In this document: in pieces, positions 38,127 through 49,031 of the stretch
Position numbering within the stretch: position 1 is the stretch's first letter
Layout: the number at the start of each line of letters is the position of its first letter
NCBI RefSeq assembly: GCF_000321225.1
Contig: NW_004450285.1
Span: forward strand, 4,362,869-4,426,868
Length of the DNA stretch: 64,000 nt
DNA from: Odobenus rosmarus divergens
Taxonomy: Eukaryota > Chordata > Mammalia > Carnivora > Odobenidae
Direction: 5' to 3'
Made by a program: the position numbers and the translations under genes
Notes under the pieces: generated by a model
The model's database searches: none
Told to the model about the DNA's origin: nothing
Seen by the model: only the letters and a program-made list of their open reading frames with translations

Positions 38127-38974
38127 CCAGCTTTCTATAGAAGTTGTATCTATACAGACTAGAAAGAATAAAAGGAGAGCCAGTTTATTAACTTTGGGCA
38201 TTTTATGGTTGATAATGATCATTGCTGGGATCCAATCCATTGCATAGCCCAGACTTACTAATTTAATTCCACTGAAATGAGCAGATGGAATGTACTATGG
38301 GTTTATCTTGCATGGGTAGATATGGCCAAAGTCTACTGGCCTTCTTGGAATAATGCAGATGAAAATTAGAAGTGGCATGAAATCTGCATATATGAAAAAG
38401 TCATTTTACTTTAGAGCTTTTATTGACATTCTAATCTGTAAGGTGTTACTTTTCAACAACTATTTAATTTTTTGTTCATCCTTTTTTTCTTCTGTTTACA
38501 GTGAGAAGCTTTCAGTATTTACTTAGGACGCTTCTCTCCCCTCAAACAAAACTCGCACAGGTTAGCTCTGGGAAGCTTACCATCATCTTCATCACTGTAA
38601 TTCACCAGAGGAGAATTAAACATGACTTTAGACCTTGGAAAAGTGACTAAAACTTTGTGCTATGATATTAAACACAGAAAGTCAGTGCAGTTATAGTGTA
38701 TGCATACACAAGTAGAGGCAGCTGCCAAGTGTGTGTAATATCTGACCGAGCTGTAAATCAGCAAAGCATGACAGGCAGTTCCCATTTTTAAGAACCTCAT
38801 GGGGCATCACAGTTTCATTGTAGTGGAATTTTGTTATTTTCGGAACCTTGCTCAAATTGTCCAGTTTTCAAGGCTACAAATGACATATGTGGCACCCAGT
38901 TTCCCCAGAGATAACAAGGCAGTAGAAAAGACCTGCCTTCTTATAAGTAATAAAAGAGTACAGCAAGATTGTTT

Positions 38975-39150
38975 GGTATAAGATCAGCATATAAAAATCA
39001 ATTGCTTCCCTATATTCCTGGCAATAACCCATTAGAAAATGGGGTTGCAAGAAAGATTCTATTCAAAATTGCAACAAAACCTATATAGTGTCTGGAGATA
39101 ATCCTAACAAAGAGTGCAAGTGCTTTAAGGAGAATCATTCAGTGAAAAAG
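38975..39150 (+). mobile_element. Old L1 ORF2 fragment, sense
   Basis: 'caattgcttccctatattcc', 'ttcaaaattgcaacaaaacc' and 'gagataatcctaacaaagag' parallel the L1 ORF2 stretch around 'acaattgcaacaaaa' and 'aataaacctaacaaa'. Short and frameshifted. Confidence 0.7.
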
Positions 39151-39229
39151 CAAACTGTAAATAATACATTCACCATGATATATTTATGTTCAACATTGCC
39201 CACAAAATGTACTATTATATTTCAATGTA

Positions 39230-39600
39230 TTTATGTAAAACAATAAAAATGGACTGGAAGGATATACACAAAACTTCTAGTGTCTTGGAAATGAGGGTTG
39301 GGATTAGTATTAGAGTGATGGTCAAAGGAGACTTTAGTTTTATTTTTGTACTAAAAATAAGACATTTAGTTTTATTTGTGATTTTCACATTCTTTTATAG
39401 AGAATTTATTCATATATTACTTGTGTGATAAAAAGTTTAGACATGGAGAAAATATTAGAACACTAGAAGCAAATAGATCATAATACTGATTTTTATGCTA
39501 AAAATATGGGTGATTCTCATTTTCTTTTTACTTTCTTTTTGTATTTTCCAAATTTTATTTCCCATTGTCTCAGAAAAAGAACCTGCTACAAATTTAGTTA
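39230..39600 (+). mobile_element. Probable old L1 3' UTR remnant
   Basis: 'tggactggaaggatatacac' and 'gtattttccaaattttattt' are phrases I associate with old L1 3' ends in sense orientation. It may continue the L1 fragment at 38975. The assignment is tentative. Confidence 0.4.
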
Positions 39601-39689
39601 GGGAATATTAGGGGCTAAAAATAGAATGCCAAGAAGAGGCGAAAAGAGCCAGGGGCACAATAACATGCTCAGAAAAACCAAAACAAAAC

Positions 39690-39870
39690 AATTTGGACTC
39701 ATCAGGCCAAGGTTCAAATCAGTGTTACCACTCTGAAAATTCAGGCAAAGTTTTGGTTAAGTTTCCCCAGCAAAGTAATTGGAGAAAATGATAGCTAATT
39801 GAGAGGATTAAGGATAATGAATTTAAAGAACCTTATATAGCACCTGTTACATATAAGATTTTCAAAAGAT
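39690..39870 (+). repeat. MIR SINE, sense
   Basis: 'ccaaggttcaaatcagtgtt', 'gttaagtttccccagcaaag' and 'gagaggattaaggataatga' follow the sense MIR order. Confidence 0.65.
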
Positions 39871-40189
39871 GGGAATCTGAGGATGAGAATCTAAAAAGAT
39901 ATGTGAGAAATTTAGCAATCTTAAGTTTTCAGCCTAGGGGAAGCTGAATATCTAGGAAAAATATGTCATATAACCGGCCTCAGGACCATAAAGATGAAGA
40001 ATTAACCAAAATGAGTCATATCAAGATGGATTAAGTGGTATTACGATTACTCCAGTAGAAGCAAGGCAAGTTAGAATTCCATCCATAAACTGATGGCCAA
40101 TTAATACTCTCAGATTCTCTGCTCCATTAGGGGCAGCCTATTATTTTGACAGGTGAATAAAACCAGCCTCATGATGGTGGTGGTGATAT

Positions 40190-40224
40190 TGTGTGTGTGT
40201 GTGTATGTGTGTGTGTGTATATAT
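40190..40224. repeat. (TG)n / TA-rich microsatellite
   Basis: TG repeats interrupted once by TA, then a short TATATA end. A 75-codon frame starting here merely translates the repeat. Confidence 0.9.
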
Positions 40225-40430
40225 GAATGACAGGTCACACTTATTGAATACCTATTGTGTCAGACACTGGTCTAAGAACTTTGTGTTCTTAGAGCTTGCA
40301 TTAATTCCTCACAATAATCTTGTATTTACAGATGAGAAAATAGGCCCAGAGAAGTGTAGTAACATGCCCCAAGTCACAGAGCTAATGAATGACATCTGCC
40401 CATTATTCAGGTGGTTCTGAGCCAGTGTGG
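40225..40430 (-). repeat. MIR SINE, antisense
   Basis: 'cttattgaatacctattgtg', 'cattaattcctcacaataat', 'tttacagatgagaaaatagg' and 'ccaagtcacagagctaatga' are a well preserved antisense MIR. Confidence 0.87.
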
Positions 40431-42660
40431 TAACCCTCTGTTAGATGGCTCACTCCTAGAGATGATCTGTTTTATTTCCCCAACATAGTTGATGATGATT
40501 ATTATATCTCCCTTTCCCACTGTTGTACTTTTTCTGGTAACTGTCCAGTGGAAAAGGTATCCCCTCTAAAAATCTTCCTTCCAACCAGTTAGTAAATTAT
40601 TTGACATCAAGCTTATATGTTTATGGTTGCTTTTCTAGGTTAAATAATTATGGGCAAAAACTCTTAGTTCCACTGATTCATGAGTATCCAATACCTAGCT
40701 GGGCTGCTTTTTCAAGTAGAATTCCTTTTCTCTGCACCTGATGGAAAGCAGCATTATTATCCAGGGAATATTGAGACCATGAATGACGTGGCACTGGGGA
40801 GGCAAAAATAGAGGGAGGGTGAGGGAAAAGAAACACTGTAATTCACTTGAGCAATGGCAGCAGGCGAGCATAACTGTGACTGGGCAACCTTTGAAAAGTA
40901 TAATATGTTAAAGGAAGTTAGCAGTAATACTTTTTTTATTGGACAGCTTTATGTAGGCACCGAAGCAGTTGGAATCTGGGAAAGGCAGAGATGAAGCCAA
41001 AATGCCCAGGGTTGCAAAGCCTTTTGTTGAGTTAGTCAAAATATTAATGGAACTGTTTATGGCTCTGCAGCAAAAGTGGGTTTCATTTCCCTGACGCATG
41101 GTGTCCCCTGGGTTTGTCTCATCACCTCTCACTTCTGCCCAGCATCCCTCTCTCTGGTGCTCACCACGAGTAACTGAGTCTTCAGCTTTTCCTTTGCCCT
41201 GGCTCCTCTGCTCTGCACCCAGACAGAGCTCTGCAAACTTATCCATGGCTTCTACAAGTAGCAATTCCAGCTAGTTCTAACTGTTCAACTGAGTGGAGGC
41301 TGAATGTATTTAAAGAGGGATATCAGAGTATTCAGCTATTTTGCAATCAATCAAAAGCTTTCATTGTCACATTATAGATTACTTCAGTTAGAAAGAAACC
41401 ATGGCTATGACAAGTAGGGGTTATGGTGAGTCCTGCAGCCCTCATCTTCTCCTGTCTGGATGCATTTTAAATATGAGATAGATGAATCCTTTCCATAAAG
41501 CACGGACATAAAAAAAATCAATAATCAATTCACTTTTACTATGCTACACAAATAATAAAGCCAAAGAATTTCAGTTTTCTTCGTAAGAGTTTTTCTTTTC
41601 CCTGAAGACAAACTTTTATTCCCAAACTTTTCTTTTAGTGCTATAGCAAAAAGTTAGCTTCATATAGATGCTAATATGTTGTTAATTCCCACTGATCTCA
41701 TTTTAACAAGCAGGGCTGGTTTGAGGAGCAACATTACAGGCATTAGCCTGGAGCACAGGGCTAGGGTCTAGAGTGGCTCCGGTGGATGGAAGCAGATTAC
41801 AGTGGGTGGAAAGACACTGCCAGTGTCGAGAGTGAGCATTCAGAGAGTGAAGCCAGAGGGTTCCTACTTACTAGTATTTATGAACCCCACATTTATGGAC
41901 ATGGTATTTGTATTTCAGAGAAAATAAAGACTATTTCATAAAAGGACATTGCCTTAAAAATTCCATATAAGGTATATTTTTCATAACAGCAATGGGAAGT
42001 AGACATTGTCTAGAAAATACAATCAGCATATGCAGAAAAAAGGATTAGCTGAAAATTCAGCAATGAATGAAATAATAAGCAGAAAGTATTTTATGAATTT
42101 TTCCAAAATCATCCAATGCTAATTTGTTCTTTGTGCCTCTGAGTTTGATAACTGGTTACCATTCCTGTACTGTGTTGAGTGGAATCTCATTTGCTTAGCA
42201 TCATTGGGTAATGACGTGTTTTGTGTGTGTGCATCTCCTAGGTAATTGAAGACCAACCTTTTAAGGATACAAACTTCTAAAAACAAGTTTAGGTAAAAAG
42301 CTTTTACTTTGTAATCCTTTAAAGTTGAGTCCACTGAGCACTGTTTAGCATTTTCTTGACATCTAAGATTTATCTTGAGAATTTCATTTATCGTATTACG
42401 CTGAAATGCAATGGTTTTTCTCTGGGTGTTTGTTTGAAGTGGTTTACAACCTTAATGATGCTGGATTGCTGCGTTTAAGGTCTGCTGCTCCTTTTTTCCC
42501 CTAGTTCTTCTTTTTTGTCAAATTGTAGTGTTGTATTTACTATCCTTAGTGTGTTCTCTCTTCTGATTTTTTATTATAAGTTTGCATAAAATGAGAAACC
42601 AGATGATGAAATATATTAGAAGTACAACATAACAGTAAAGGAAAATGGTTACCGAGGAAC
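40431..42660. other. Unassigned non-coding sequence
   Basis: No gene or mobile element recognised. A 118-codon minus frame at 40908-41264 has no recognisable domain and I treat it as chance. Confidence 0.5.
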
Positions 42661-42676
42661 TCTAAAGAGTAACTTT

Positions 42677-42894
42677 AAAAAAAAAAGATTTTATTTATTT
42701 ATTTATCTATCTATCTATCTATCTATCTATTTATTTATTTATAGCACACAGGCAGGGTAACGGGCAAAGGGAGAGAAGCAGACTTGCTGCTGAGTAGGGG
42801 GCCCCACGTGGGGCTTGATCTCATACCCTGAGTTCATGACCTGATCTGAAATCAAGAGTTGGACACTTAAGCACCTGAGTCACCCAGGCACCCT
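42677..42894 (-). mobile_element. Can-SINE with internal (TATC)n expansion
   Basis: Antisense SINE ending 'cacccaggcaccc'. The usual 'atttatttattt' segment has become a (TATC)n microsatellite at about 42704-42731. Flanks 'tctaaagagtaacttt' (42661-42676) and 'tctaatgagtaacttt' (42895-42910) are a duplication with one change. Confidence 0.94.
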
Positions 42895-42910
42895 TCTAAT
42901 GAGTAACTTT

Positions 42911-44035
42911 TATGGTATATGTGTTCCACCTTTTAGGACTAACAACCAAGCTTCTAGAGAAATGACCTACATTTTCTACCTATCAGTCATTTTCTCATAT
43001 TCTTCAATACATTGATTTTTTTTCTTTCCTTTAGAGACAAGGCTACTCTTCCTTTGATTATCAATAACTTTCTCTTTTGATGATTTGTGTTCATTCCCTT
43101 TGGGACCTTTTCTTTCTCTCCCCTCTTACATAACATTTTGCTGTGTCCTCATCTCTACACACTGTCTTGGTGAGCTACCAGAGGGTGATTGCTTAGGGTC
43201 CCTTGGGCTTACCATGGGAAAGGAGGGTGGCTAGAAGGAATGTTCATGGGCATACAGAGGAGCCAGAGCTCAAAAAAGCTGGTGGTGGAGCAAACTGTGA
43301 CCTTGGGGGGAGGGAGTGGGTAGCCTGGTGCATTAATAACAGGGCAGTAGAGGAAAGCTAATCTGATCACATGCAGACGTTAGAGTTGGACTCAGGTCCC
43401 CAGTTTAGGCACTGGATGTAACAGAGCAGGGAGAGGGTGCTCAGCAGCTGGCACAGTGGGGCAGTGGGCACACACCACTCCTAGAGGGGGGGTCTTCAGA
43501 AACTACTTATGATCTGAAGGTGCAAATAATATATCCAACTTACCCATTTTCAAGCCTGGAACAGTGGCTAGTGCACCACTCTGCTGGCCCTCTGGGTGGG
43601 CTACCCTCTCTCACTTTCATTGATTTTTTGATATTGGATCAGTATAGCTTGTATGTTTATGTAGAAAAGAGATTGAAGAAGGGAAAAGCAAGTAGTCAGT
43701 ATTGTATTTATTGAGAGAAGTGTTATAAAATGCATGACTGCTACTTTGACACTGATGACTCAAATTAGTTCCATTCCAGAGAGCTGGATATAATATAGCC
43801 AACTTGTGAGGCACAGTATGTCCAAAACCCACCCTCACTCATTTTGTGGCACCACAATCCATGTAATCACACCAAAAAGTGGGAGTCATTCTGGACTCCT
43901 CCTTATCTTTCTTTTCCTATCCATGTGGTCACTCAGCCCAGCACTTTGACTCATAAATACTTTTCTTTTCCTTTCTCATTATCCAGCTGCTACTACTCTG
44001 TATGAGATTTACACAATTCCTCATCTGCACTACTA
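42911..44035. other. Unassigned sequence with a possible ancient repeat
   Basis: 43820-44030 ('gtgggagtcattctggactc') resembles an old dispersed mammalian repeat I cannot name with confidence. No gene recognised. Confidence 0.45.
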
Positions 44036-44049
44036 CCTTAATTTTTTAT

Positions 44050-44249
44050 TTTTTTAAAAGATTTTTTGTATTTGTCAGAGACAGAGGGAGAGGGCGTGTG
44101 CACAAGCAGGGGGAATGGCAGGCAGAGGGAGAGGGAGAAGCAGGCTCTCCACTGAGCAGGGAGCCCGGTGCAGGACTCGATCCCAGGACCCTGGGATCAA
44201 GACCTGAACAGAAGGCAGACGCTTAACCCACTGAGCCACCCAGGCATCC
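44050..44249 (-). mobile_element. Can-SINE, full length
   Basis: Antisense SINE with 'gactcgatcccaggaccct' and 'gagccacccaggcatccc'. Flanks 'ccttaattttttat' (44036-44049) and 'ccttaattttttaa' (44250-44263) are a duplication. First of a run of closely spaced minus-strand SINEs. A 74-codon frame at 44002-44226 is an antisense reading of the SINE. Confidence 0.95.
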
Positions 44250-44360
44250 CCTTAATTTTTTAACTTGTCTCTCTTTTATGATGACCTTGAAATGTACTTT
44301 CTCTCACAGTATCTGGTCATAACACATGCAGTTTGAACTGCATGAGGCCGCTTATATGTG

Positions 44361-44552
44361 TTTTTTTTTTTTTAAAGATTTTATTTATTTATTTGAGAGA
44401 CAGTGAGACAGAGCATGAGAGGGGAAAGGGTCAGAGGGAGAAGTAGACTCTCCACTAAGCAGGGAGTCTGATGTGGGACTCTATCCTGGGACACAGGGAT
44501 CATGACCTGAGCCGAAGGCAGTTGCCCAACCAACTGAACCACCCAGGCTCCC
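44361..44552 (-). mobile_element. Can-SINE nested in Tigger element
   Basis: Antisense SINE from 'aaagattttatttatttatt' to 'accacccaggctccc'. The flanking duplication is weak because both sides are T-runs ('gtgttttttttt'). Confidence 0.93.
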
Positions 44553-44624
44553 AGTGTTTTTTTTTTTTTTTTTTTAATATGGTACAGTGCTGTAAATGAA
44601 TTTGCTCTTCCTTACGATTTTCTT

Positions 44625-44800
44625 TCTTTTTTTAAAAAAGATTTTATTTATTTATTAGAGAGAGAGAGAACACAGCAGGGCGAGTGGCAGAGGGAGAAGC
44701 AAACTCCCTGATAAGTGAGGAGCCCAACATGGGGCTCAATCCCAGGACTCTGGGCTCATGACCTAAGCCGAAGGCAGATGCTTAACTGACTGAATGCCCC
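44625..44800 (-). mobile_element. Can-SINE nested in Tigger element
   Basis: Antisense SINE from 'aaagattttatttatttatt' to 'ctgactgaatgcccc'; part of the tRNA-like head has been lost. Flanks 'cttacgattttctt' (44611-44624) and 'cttatgattttctt' (44801-44814) are a duplication with one change; the second copy resumes the host transposon. Confidence 0.94.
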
Positions 44801-45041
44801 CTTATGATTTTCTTAATAATACATTCTTTTCCTTAGCTTACTTATCGTAAGAATACAACATATAATACATATTATATATAGAATATGTATTAATAGGCTG
44901 ATTATGTTATTGGTAAAGCTTCTGGTCAACAGCAGGCTATTAATAGTTAAGTTTTTGGGGAGTCAAAAGTGACTTGTGGGTTTTTGATTGCATGGAGGGT
45001 TGGCACCCCTAACCCCCAAGTTGTTCAAGGGCCAACTATAT

Positions 45042-45605
45042 TTGTTAATAAGCCTAGAATTAATGAAATTGTTAAATGAAATGTAAACACATAATTAACC
45101 CCAAAGTTATTAAAAATGTTGATAATGCTCCTGTTGGGGTCAAGGGTTAGATTTATTATGCAGTAGACATGAGTGTCAATACGTGTTATTATATAAATGA
45201 AGGCTAGCTAGTAGTGTAAAGACAAAAGTTTGAATGAAGGCTACTGCCAATTCTAGAATTATGAGTACTAAAATAATAGATGCAATTGGAACCAGTAAAG
45301 GACTAATTGCTATCAGGACTACTGTGGCTTCTCCATTCAGGTGAATTAATAAATGACGTGCTATAATATTTGTTAAATATTACAAATATCAGTCAGTCAG
45401 TTGTATAGCAAAAGCTATGAAGAAAAAGCCTGATAGTTTCAATCATAGTATAGGGATAAATGGAATTGATGGTAAAGAGCATGTTAGTGAGACTATAGTT
45501 TTGTGGCAGAAGCCAGTAATTATTGTTCTTGCTTATAATGGAATTGCTTTTCCTAATTTTATTGAAAGTTCCTTTGCTTTAACCAATGATATTGGTTCAT
45601 ATTGA
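45042..45605 (-). pseudogene. Nuclear mitochondrial insertion (NUMT): ATP6 and start of COX3
   Basis: Read on the minus strand, 45605 to about 45180 follows the mitochondrial ATP6 gene from its middle to its C-terminus. Recognisable stretches include HLLIHL (about 45340-45360), then [19 protein letters not shown] and the end near 45182. The start of COX3 follows directly (45178-45042, including the segment reading LGLLTN), with the natural ATP6/COX3 overlap. Frameshifts, stops and point changes throughout show an old, non-functional nuclear copy. The right edge (about 45560-45605) is diverged and uncertain. A 62-codon plus frame here is only the antisense shadow. Confidence 0.85.
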
Positions 45606-45720
45606 GGGTCCTTCAGTATTTTTGAGTGCCTGCTATGGGCCAGGCACTAGGTTGGTCATACTGTGGATACAATGATGGGTAAGCTGACATGGTATTTATT
45701 CTTAAGCTGAAAGCTTCTAA
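45606..45720. repeat. Possible old L1/L2-type fragment
   Basis: 'gagtgcctgctatgggccag' and 'gcactaggttggtcatac' resemble the shared 'ctatgtgccaggcactg' phrase of old repeats. The family is not resolved. Confidence 0.4.
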
Positions 45721-45732
45721 AACAGATAACCT

Positions 45733-45835
45733 TCTCTCTCTCTTTAAGTAGGCTCCGTTCCCAACATGGGGCTTGAACTCATGACCTTAAGTTCAAGAGT
45801 CACATGTTCCAACTGAGCCATTCAGGTACCCTGAA
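45733..45835 (-). mobile_element. Short Can-SINE, first of three at one target
   Basis: 'aagtaggctccgttcccaac', 'gggcttgaactcatgacct' and 'gagccattcaggtaccc' form a short antisense SINE. It is flanked by 'aacagataacct' (45721-45732) and 'aacaaacaacct' (45836-45847). Two changes in 12 bases suggest it is the oldest of the three. Confidence 0.88.
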
Positions 45836-45847
45836 AACAAACAACCT

Positions 45848-46034
45848 CTTTTATTTTTTTTTTAAGATTTTATTTATTTATAAGAGAGAGCATGAGCGGG
45901 GTGGAGTGGCAGGCAGAGCACTGCTCCCTGCACTGCTGAGCAGGGAGCCCAACGTGGGGCTCGATCCCAGAACCCTGGGATCATGACCTGAGCCAAAGTC
46001 AGGCATGTAACTTACTGAGCTACCCAGGCACCCT
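45848..46034 (-). mobile_element. Can-SINE, second at the same target
   Basis: Antisense SINE from the T-run and 'aagattttatttatttataa' to 'gagctacccaggcaccct'. Flanked by 'aacaaacaacct' at 45836-45847 and 46035-46046, exact. Its body differs clearly from the next SINE, so it is not a duplicate of it. Confidence 0.94.
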
Positions 46035-46046
46035 AACAAACAACCT

Positions 46047-46260
46047 TCTATTTTTTTTTTAAATTTTTTTTTTAAATTTTATTTATTTTTGAGAGAGAGA
46101 GAATGACAGAGAGAGAGAGAGAATGAGAGGGGTGAGGGTCAGAGGGAGAAGCAGACTCCCTGCTAAGCAGGGAGCATGATGTGGGACTCGATCCCAGGAC
46201 TCCAGGATCATGACCTGAGCCGAAGGCAGTCGGTTAACCAACTGAGCCACCCAGGCGCCC
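46047..46260 (-). mobile_element. Can-SINE, third at the same target
   Basis: Antisense SINE with a long T-rich tail, 'gtgggactcgatcccaggac' and 'gagccacccaggcgccc'. The duplication is 'aacaaacaaccttcta' at 46035-46050 and 46261-46276, exact over 16 bases. Confidence 0.95.
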
Positions 46261-46599
46261 AACAAACAACCTTCTAAAAAGCAACAACAACATACATGAT
46301 CCTGCCTCACGTAATGTGGCTGTTCTTCATATATATGAAGTCCTTTCCCCAAAAGGTAAGACTTCAAGTCCCATTAGTCACTATACCATGTCAGTGACCT
46401 TTATTCCTCTTCTAGTTTAGTCACAATCCTATATTGATATATTTAACCTGAGGAATAGATTGTAAGTTCAATATCAGCAAAAATTTATATAAAATGTTAG
46501 GGGAAAAAGAGAGAAGGAAGAGAGAACATAGTTAAAAAATATAATACAAATAATATATATATGATATTGTATATATAAAGAGCAAAGAAGAAAAATATA

Positions 46600-47290
46600 T
46601 AGCTTTTATAGTCTTTTTCTGCAATTGGCCATGAGGATATAATTGATATTTATATCTTATTGACTATTTCATCTTTTCTTTTTTCCAAAGCCAGTACCTA
46701 AGTTTTTGTTTTGTTTTGTTTTGTTTTGTTGAGACAGAAGAGTGGGAGAGAGAATCTTAAGCAGGCTCTACACCCAGTGCAGAGCCCAATACGGGGCTCA
46801 ATCTCATGACCCTGAGATCATGACCTGAGCCAAAATCAAAAGTTGGACACTTAACTGACTGGGCCACCCAGGCGCCCCACTAAGTTTGGTTTTAATTTTT
46901 ATTCTGTTTTATTTTTTAAACCTTGGTTAGTTGAGATGACTCCAAACCTAAGTCCTGAGGCACTGGAGACCTTGGTAGCCCTCCTTGTACTGGATTGTTC
47001 TATCTTCCTTGAACTTTTATCAGTAGACATGGCATTACCAGAAAAGGGATGTACTTCCCCACTTTCTTTGTGTAGAATAAAATATTAGTCCTTGATAATC
47101 AGGAGCAATTACTTCAAACACCACAAAAACCTTCCTCTTCTTTTTTCTGTTTGTCTTATGACTTAAGCTGCTTAAAATGCTTATAAGGGCCATATGACTG
47201 CCTGAACTTCAAGTTCGGTGGAACCAGTAATTTGGTCCCCCCTGGAAGCATTCTTTCCGTGTGTACTAAGATAAACCAGTAAAACCTAAA
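46600..47290 (+). mobile_element. Degraded ERV-class element, copy A
   Basis: It shares an ordered series of motifs with 53850-54310: 'gactccaaaccta', 'cctgagg', 'aacttttatcagtagacat', 'tgtacttcccc', 'caggagcaatta' and 'ctggaagcattct'. The copy B partner adjoins an LTR16-like sequence, so both are probably internal parts of an old ERVL-class retrovirus. No coding capacity. A SINE interrupts at 46708. Family assignment tentative. Confidence 0.5.
46708..46878 (-). mobile_element. Can-SINE with (GTTTT)n tail
   Basis: The poly-T side is a run of GTTTT units (46709-46730), a diverged A-tail. Then 'gcaggctctacacccagtgc', 'ctcatgaccctgagatcat' and 'gccacccaggcgcccc'. Flanks near 'acctaagttt' (46696) and 'actaagttt' (46879) suggest a duplication. 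Confidence 0.92.
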
Positions 47291-47499
47291 CTTATGTGTT
47301 GTGAAGCAAAACTTTTGTTTTGCAATTATATCTAACAAGTGCTGCCCCCACCAGACACATGAATGCTATCTCTAGAAGAAACTACCATATAATGATTGCT
47401 GATTCAAAGCATATACCATATTCAATTCTCCAGTAGGAGAACACCCCCACTTTGCAAGGTGTTGCCTAGAAGCTGATGCTATAATTGAGTCTTCAAGAA

Positions 47500-48340
47500 G
47501 CAAGTATGTTCTGTGAAGTCACCTGTTGTTGTATGATGATACATGAAAATATCATAGGTGTCAGCTGATTACCTCACTGTTATTGGTCATAAAATGCAGT
47601 GTTTGGTCAAGAAGCAGAGCTGCTTGGGATACCATCAACAGTAGAGTAACAATAATGGCATTGCAATAAAGGTTTCATAAACCCATGGATATTGTTGCTG
47701 ACAGAACAGTGGTCTTTGTTGCAAGGTAGACAAGTGCTTTCTATGATGACAGTTGACTAATTATCATGCAGGCAGATGGCTGGATAGTTGTTATGGAATC
47801 TGTGGTTGCAAATACGGCACACAGCAGTTAAGAGTACCAGATGGACAATGGTGATAAGAAAACTATGTTGTTGATTCCATCTATTGCATCCACTCATATG
47901 ACCAAGGCCACTTTTACATGGTTCCACTGATTAAATACTGGGGTGGCACTGAAAATGTGCTAACTGGCATCCGCAGAATGGCTCACCCTGTTTACTTGCT
48001 TTGTTTTTGACCTCTGGTGAATATCTGCATACACCCAAATACAACATAAGAATTTTCACACTTTGTGTCCTTTCTGTGAAGTCCATTCCATCCCTCTTCC
48101 CCAGGCCTTTTTGTCAGTAATCTTCTATTCTTATTTTTTCTAAGATCCTTGTCACTCAGCCAGCTTCTGCTCATCAACCAATGTGGATCCATACTTTATC
48201 TCTCAATCCACAAGAACTGGAAATTGGCCATAACCCTCAAAAGTTCTTTCCATTCTGATGGTTGCCCTTCACAGTGTCTTTCAAAGCCACCAAGAGTGTT
48301 GGATTTACATCTACATGGCTTTTATTCACATTGCCATTGT
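47500..48340 (-). mobile_element. Probable antisense ERVL internal (pol-region) remnant
   Basis: 48140-48240 ('atccttgtcactcagccag', 'catcaaccaatgtggatcca') resembles the antisense pol region of ERVL-type endogenous retroviruses, and the upstream sequence may continue it. It is riddled with stops and indels and has no LTR attached that I can identify. Assigned by memory of the repeat only. Confidence 0.45.
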
Positions 48341-49014
48341 TTCTGCAGCCTGTTAGTTTGGTAACTATTGTAATTTGTTGTTTGTTTTAGATTTTTCTGT
48401 TGTTAATGTGGTTGAATAAGGAGGAGTAGATGTTTTCACTTTGCTGTATTCCTACAAATTGTTATGTGTATATGCAATATTAAGCATTTTTTTTTTTGGT
48501 ATTCATTGTAGTTTAAAAGAAAGGTGAAATACATTTATTTCATTTCAGAATCCATTGCACTCTCCTTACTTAAAGAAGAATTTCAGGAAAATTAAATTTT
48601 CTATTTTGAAAGGCTTACAAAATGGGATTCCATTTTAGAATATCTCATAAAATGTCAACAGAACAAGCCCAGCAAAATGCCCTCCATTTTCTTCAATATA
48701 AGTCATATGTCAGGTAAAATGTCTGAGCATATGACAATGTGTTGCAGGAAGATTTGGACCTCCAGTGTGTGTAGTATCCCTTGTGGTCACAGGGATATAT
48801 TCTAGTGGTATGATTTTTTTATTTGTCAACTATATGACAGCTCCAATTGTAAAACACATCAGTTAGACTCCATTTTTAATATGTGGTATTACATGGAAGA
48901 TACTAGGCTCATAAATTGCGTTAAAATGGTGTCTTTTAGTCTGTAATACAGATAATCTTATTCTGATGGTTTTTGTTTTATGTTTATTGAGTTGTGTATG
49001 TGGCCTTCAGAAAA
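48341..49014. other. Unassigned AT-rich sequence
   Basis: No gene or repeat recognised up to the target duplication of the ATF1 pseudogene. Confidence 0.5.
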
Positions 49015-49031
49015 CAACCGCTGAACTTTTA
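49015..49031. repeat. Target-site duplication, A-tail side of ATF1 pseudogene
   Basis: 'caaccgctgaactttta' matches 'caaccactgaacttta' at 51009-51024 with one substitution and one T-length difference. It directly borders the T-rich stretch that is the decayed poly(A) tail. Confidence 0.88.

Larger units (their letters stand above)
34766..38974. other. Long unassigned non-coding stretch
   Basis: About 4.2 kb with no recognised mobile element. Two opposed frames of 94 and 104 codons at 35737-36053 overlap almost completely and have no motif. The (TG)n and purine tracts are listed separately. Like 24.9-28.9 kb, this is a repeat-poor island. Confidence 0.5.
44307..45039. mobile_element. Tigger-type DNA transposon relic, split by two SINEs
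   Basis: From 'gcagtttgaactgcatgagg' to 'aacccccaagttgttcaagg' then 'gccaacta', the sequence follows a non-autonomous TcMar-Tigger element. Landmarks are 'tacagtgctgtaaatgaat', 'cttccttacgattttc', 'ggtcaacagcaggctattaa' and 'aagtttttggggagtcaaaa'. The right terminal inverted repeat is recognisable, the left is decayed. SINEs at 44361 and 44625 have inserted. The exact family name is uncertain. Confidence 0.75.

Noticed and set aside
45417..45605. 62-codon plus frame in the NUMT
   Set aside because: Antisense shadow of ATP6-derived sequence.
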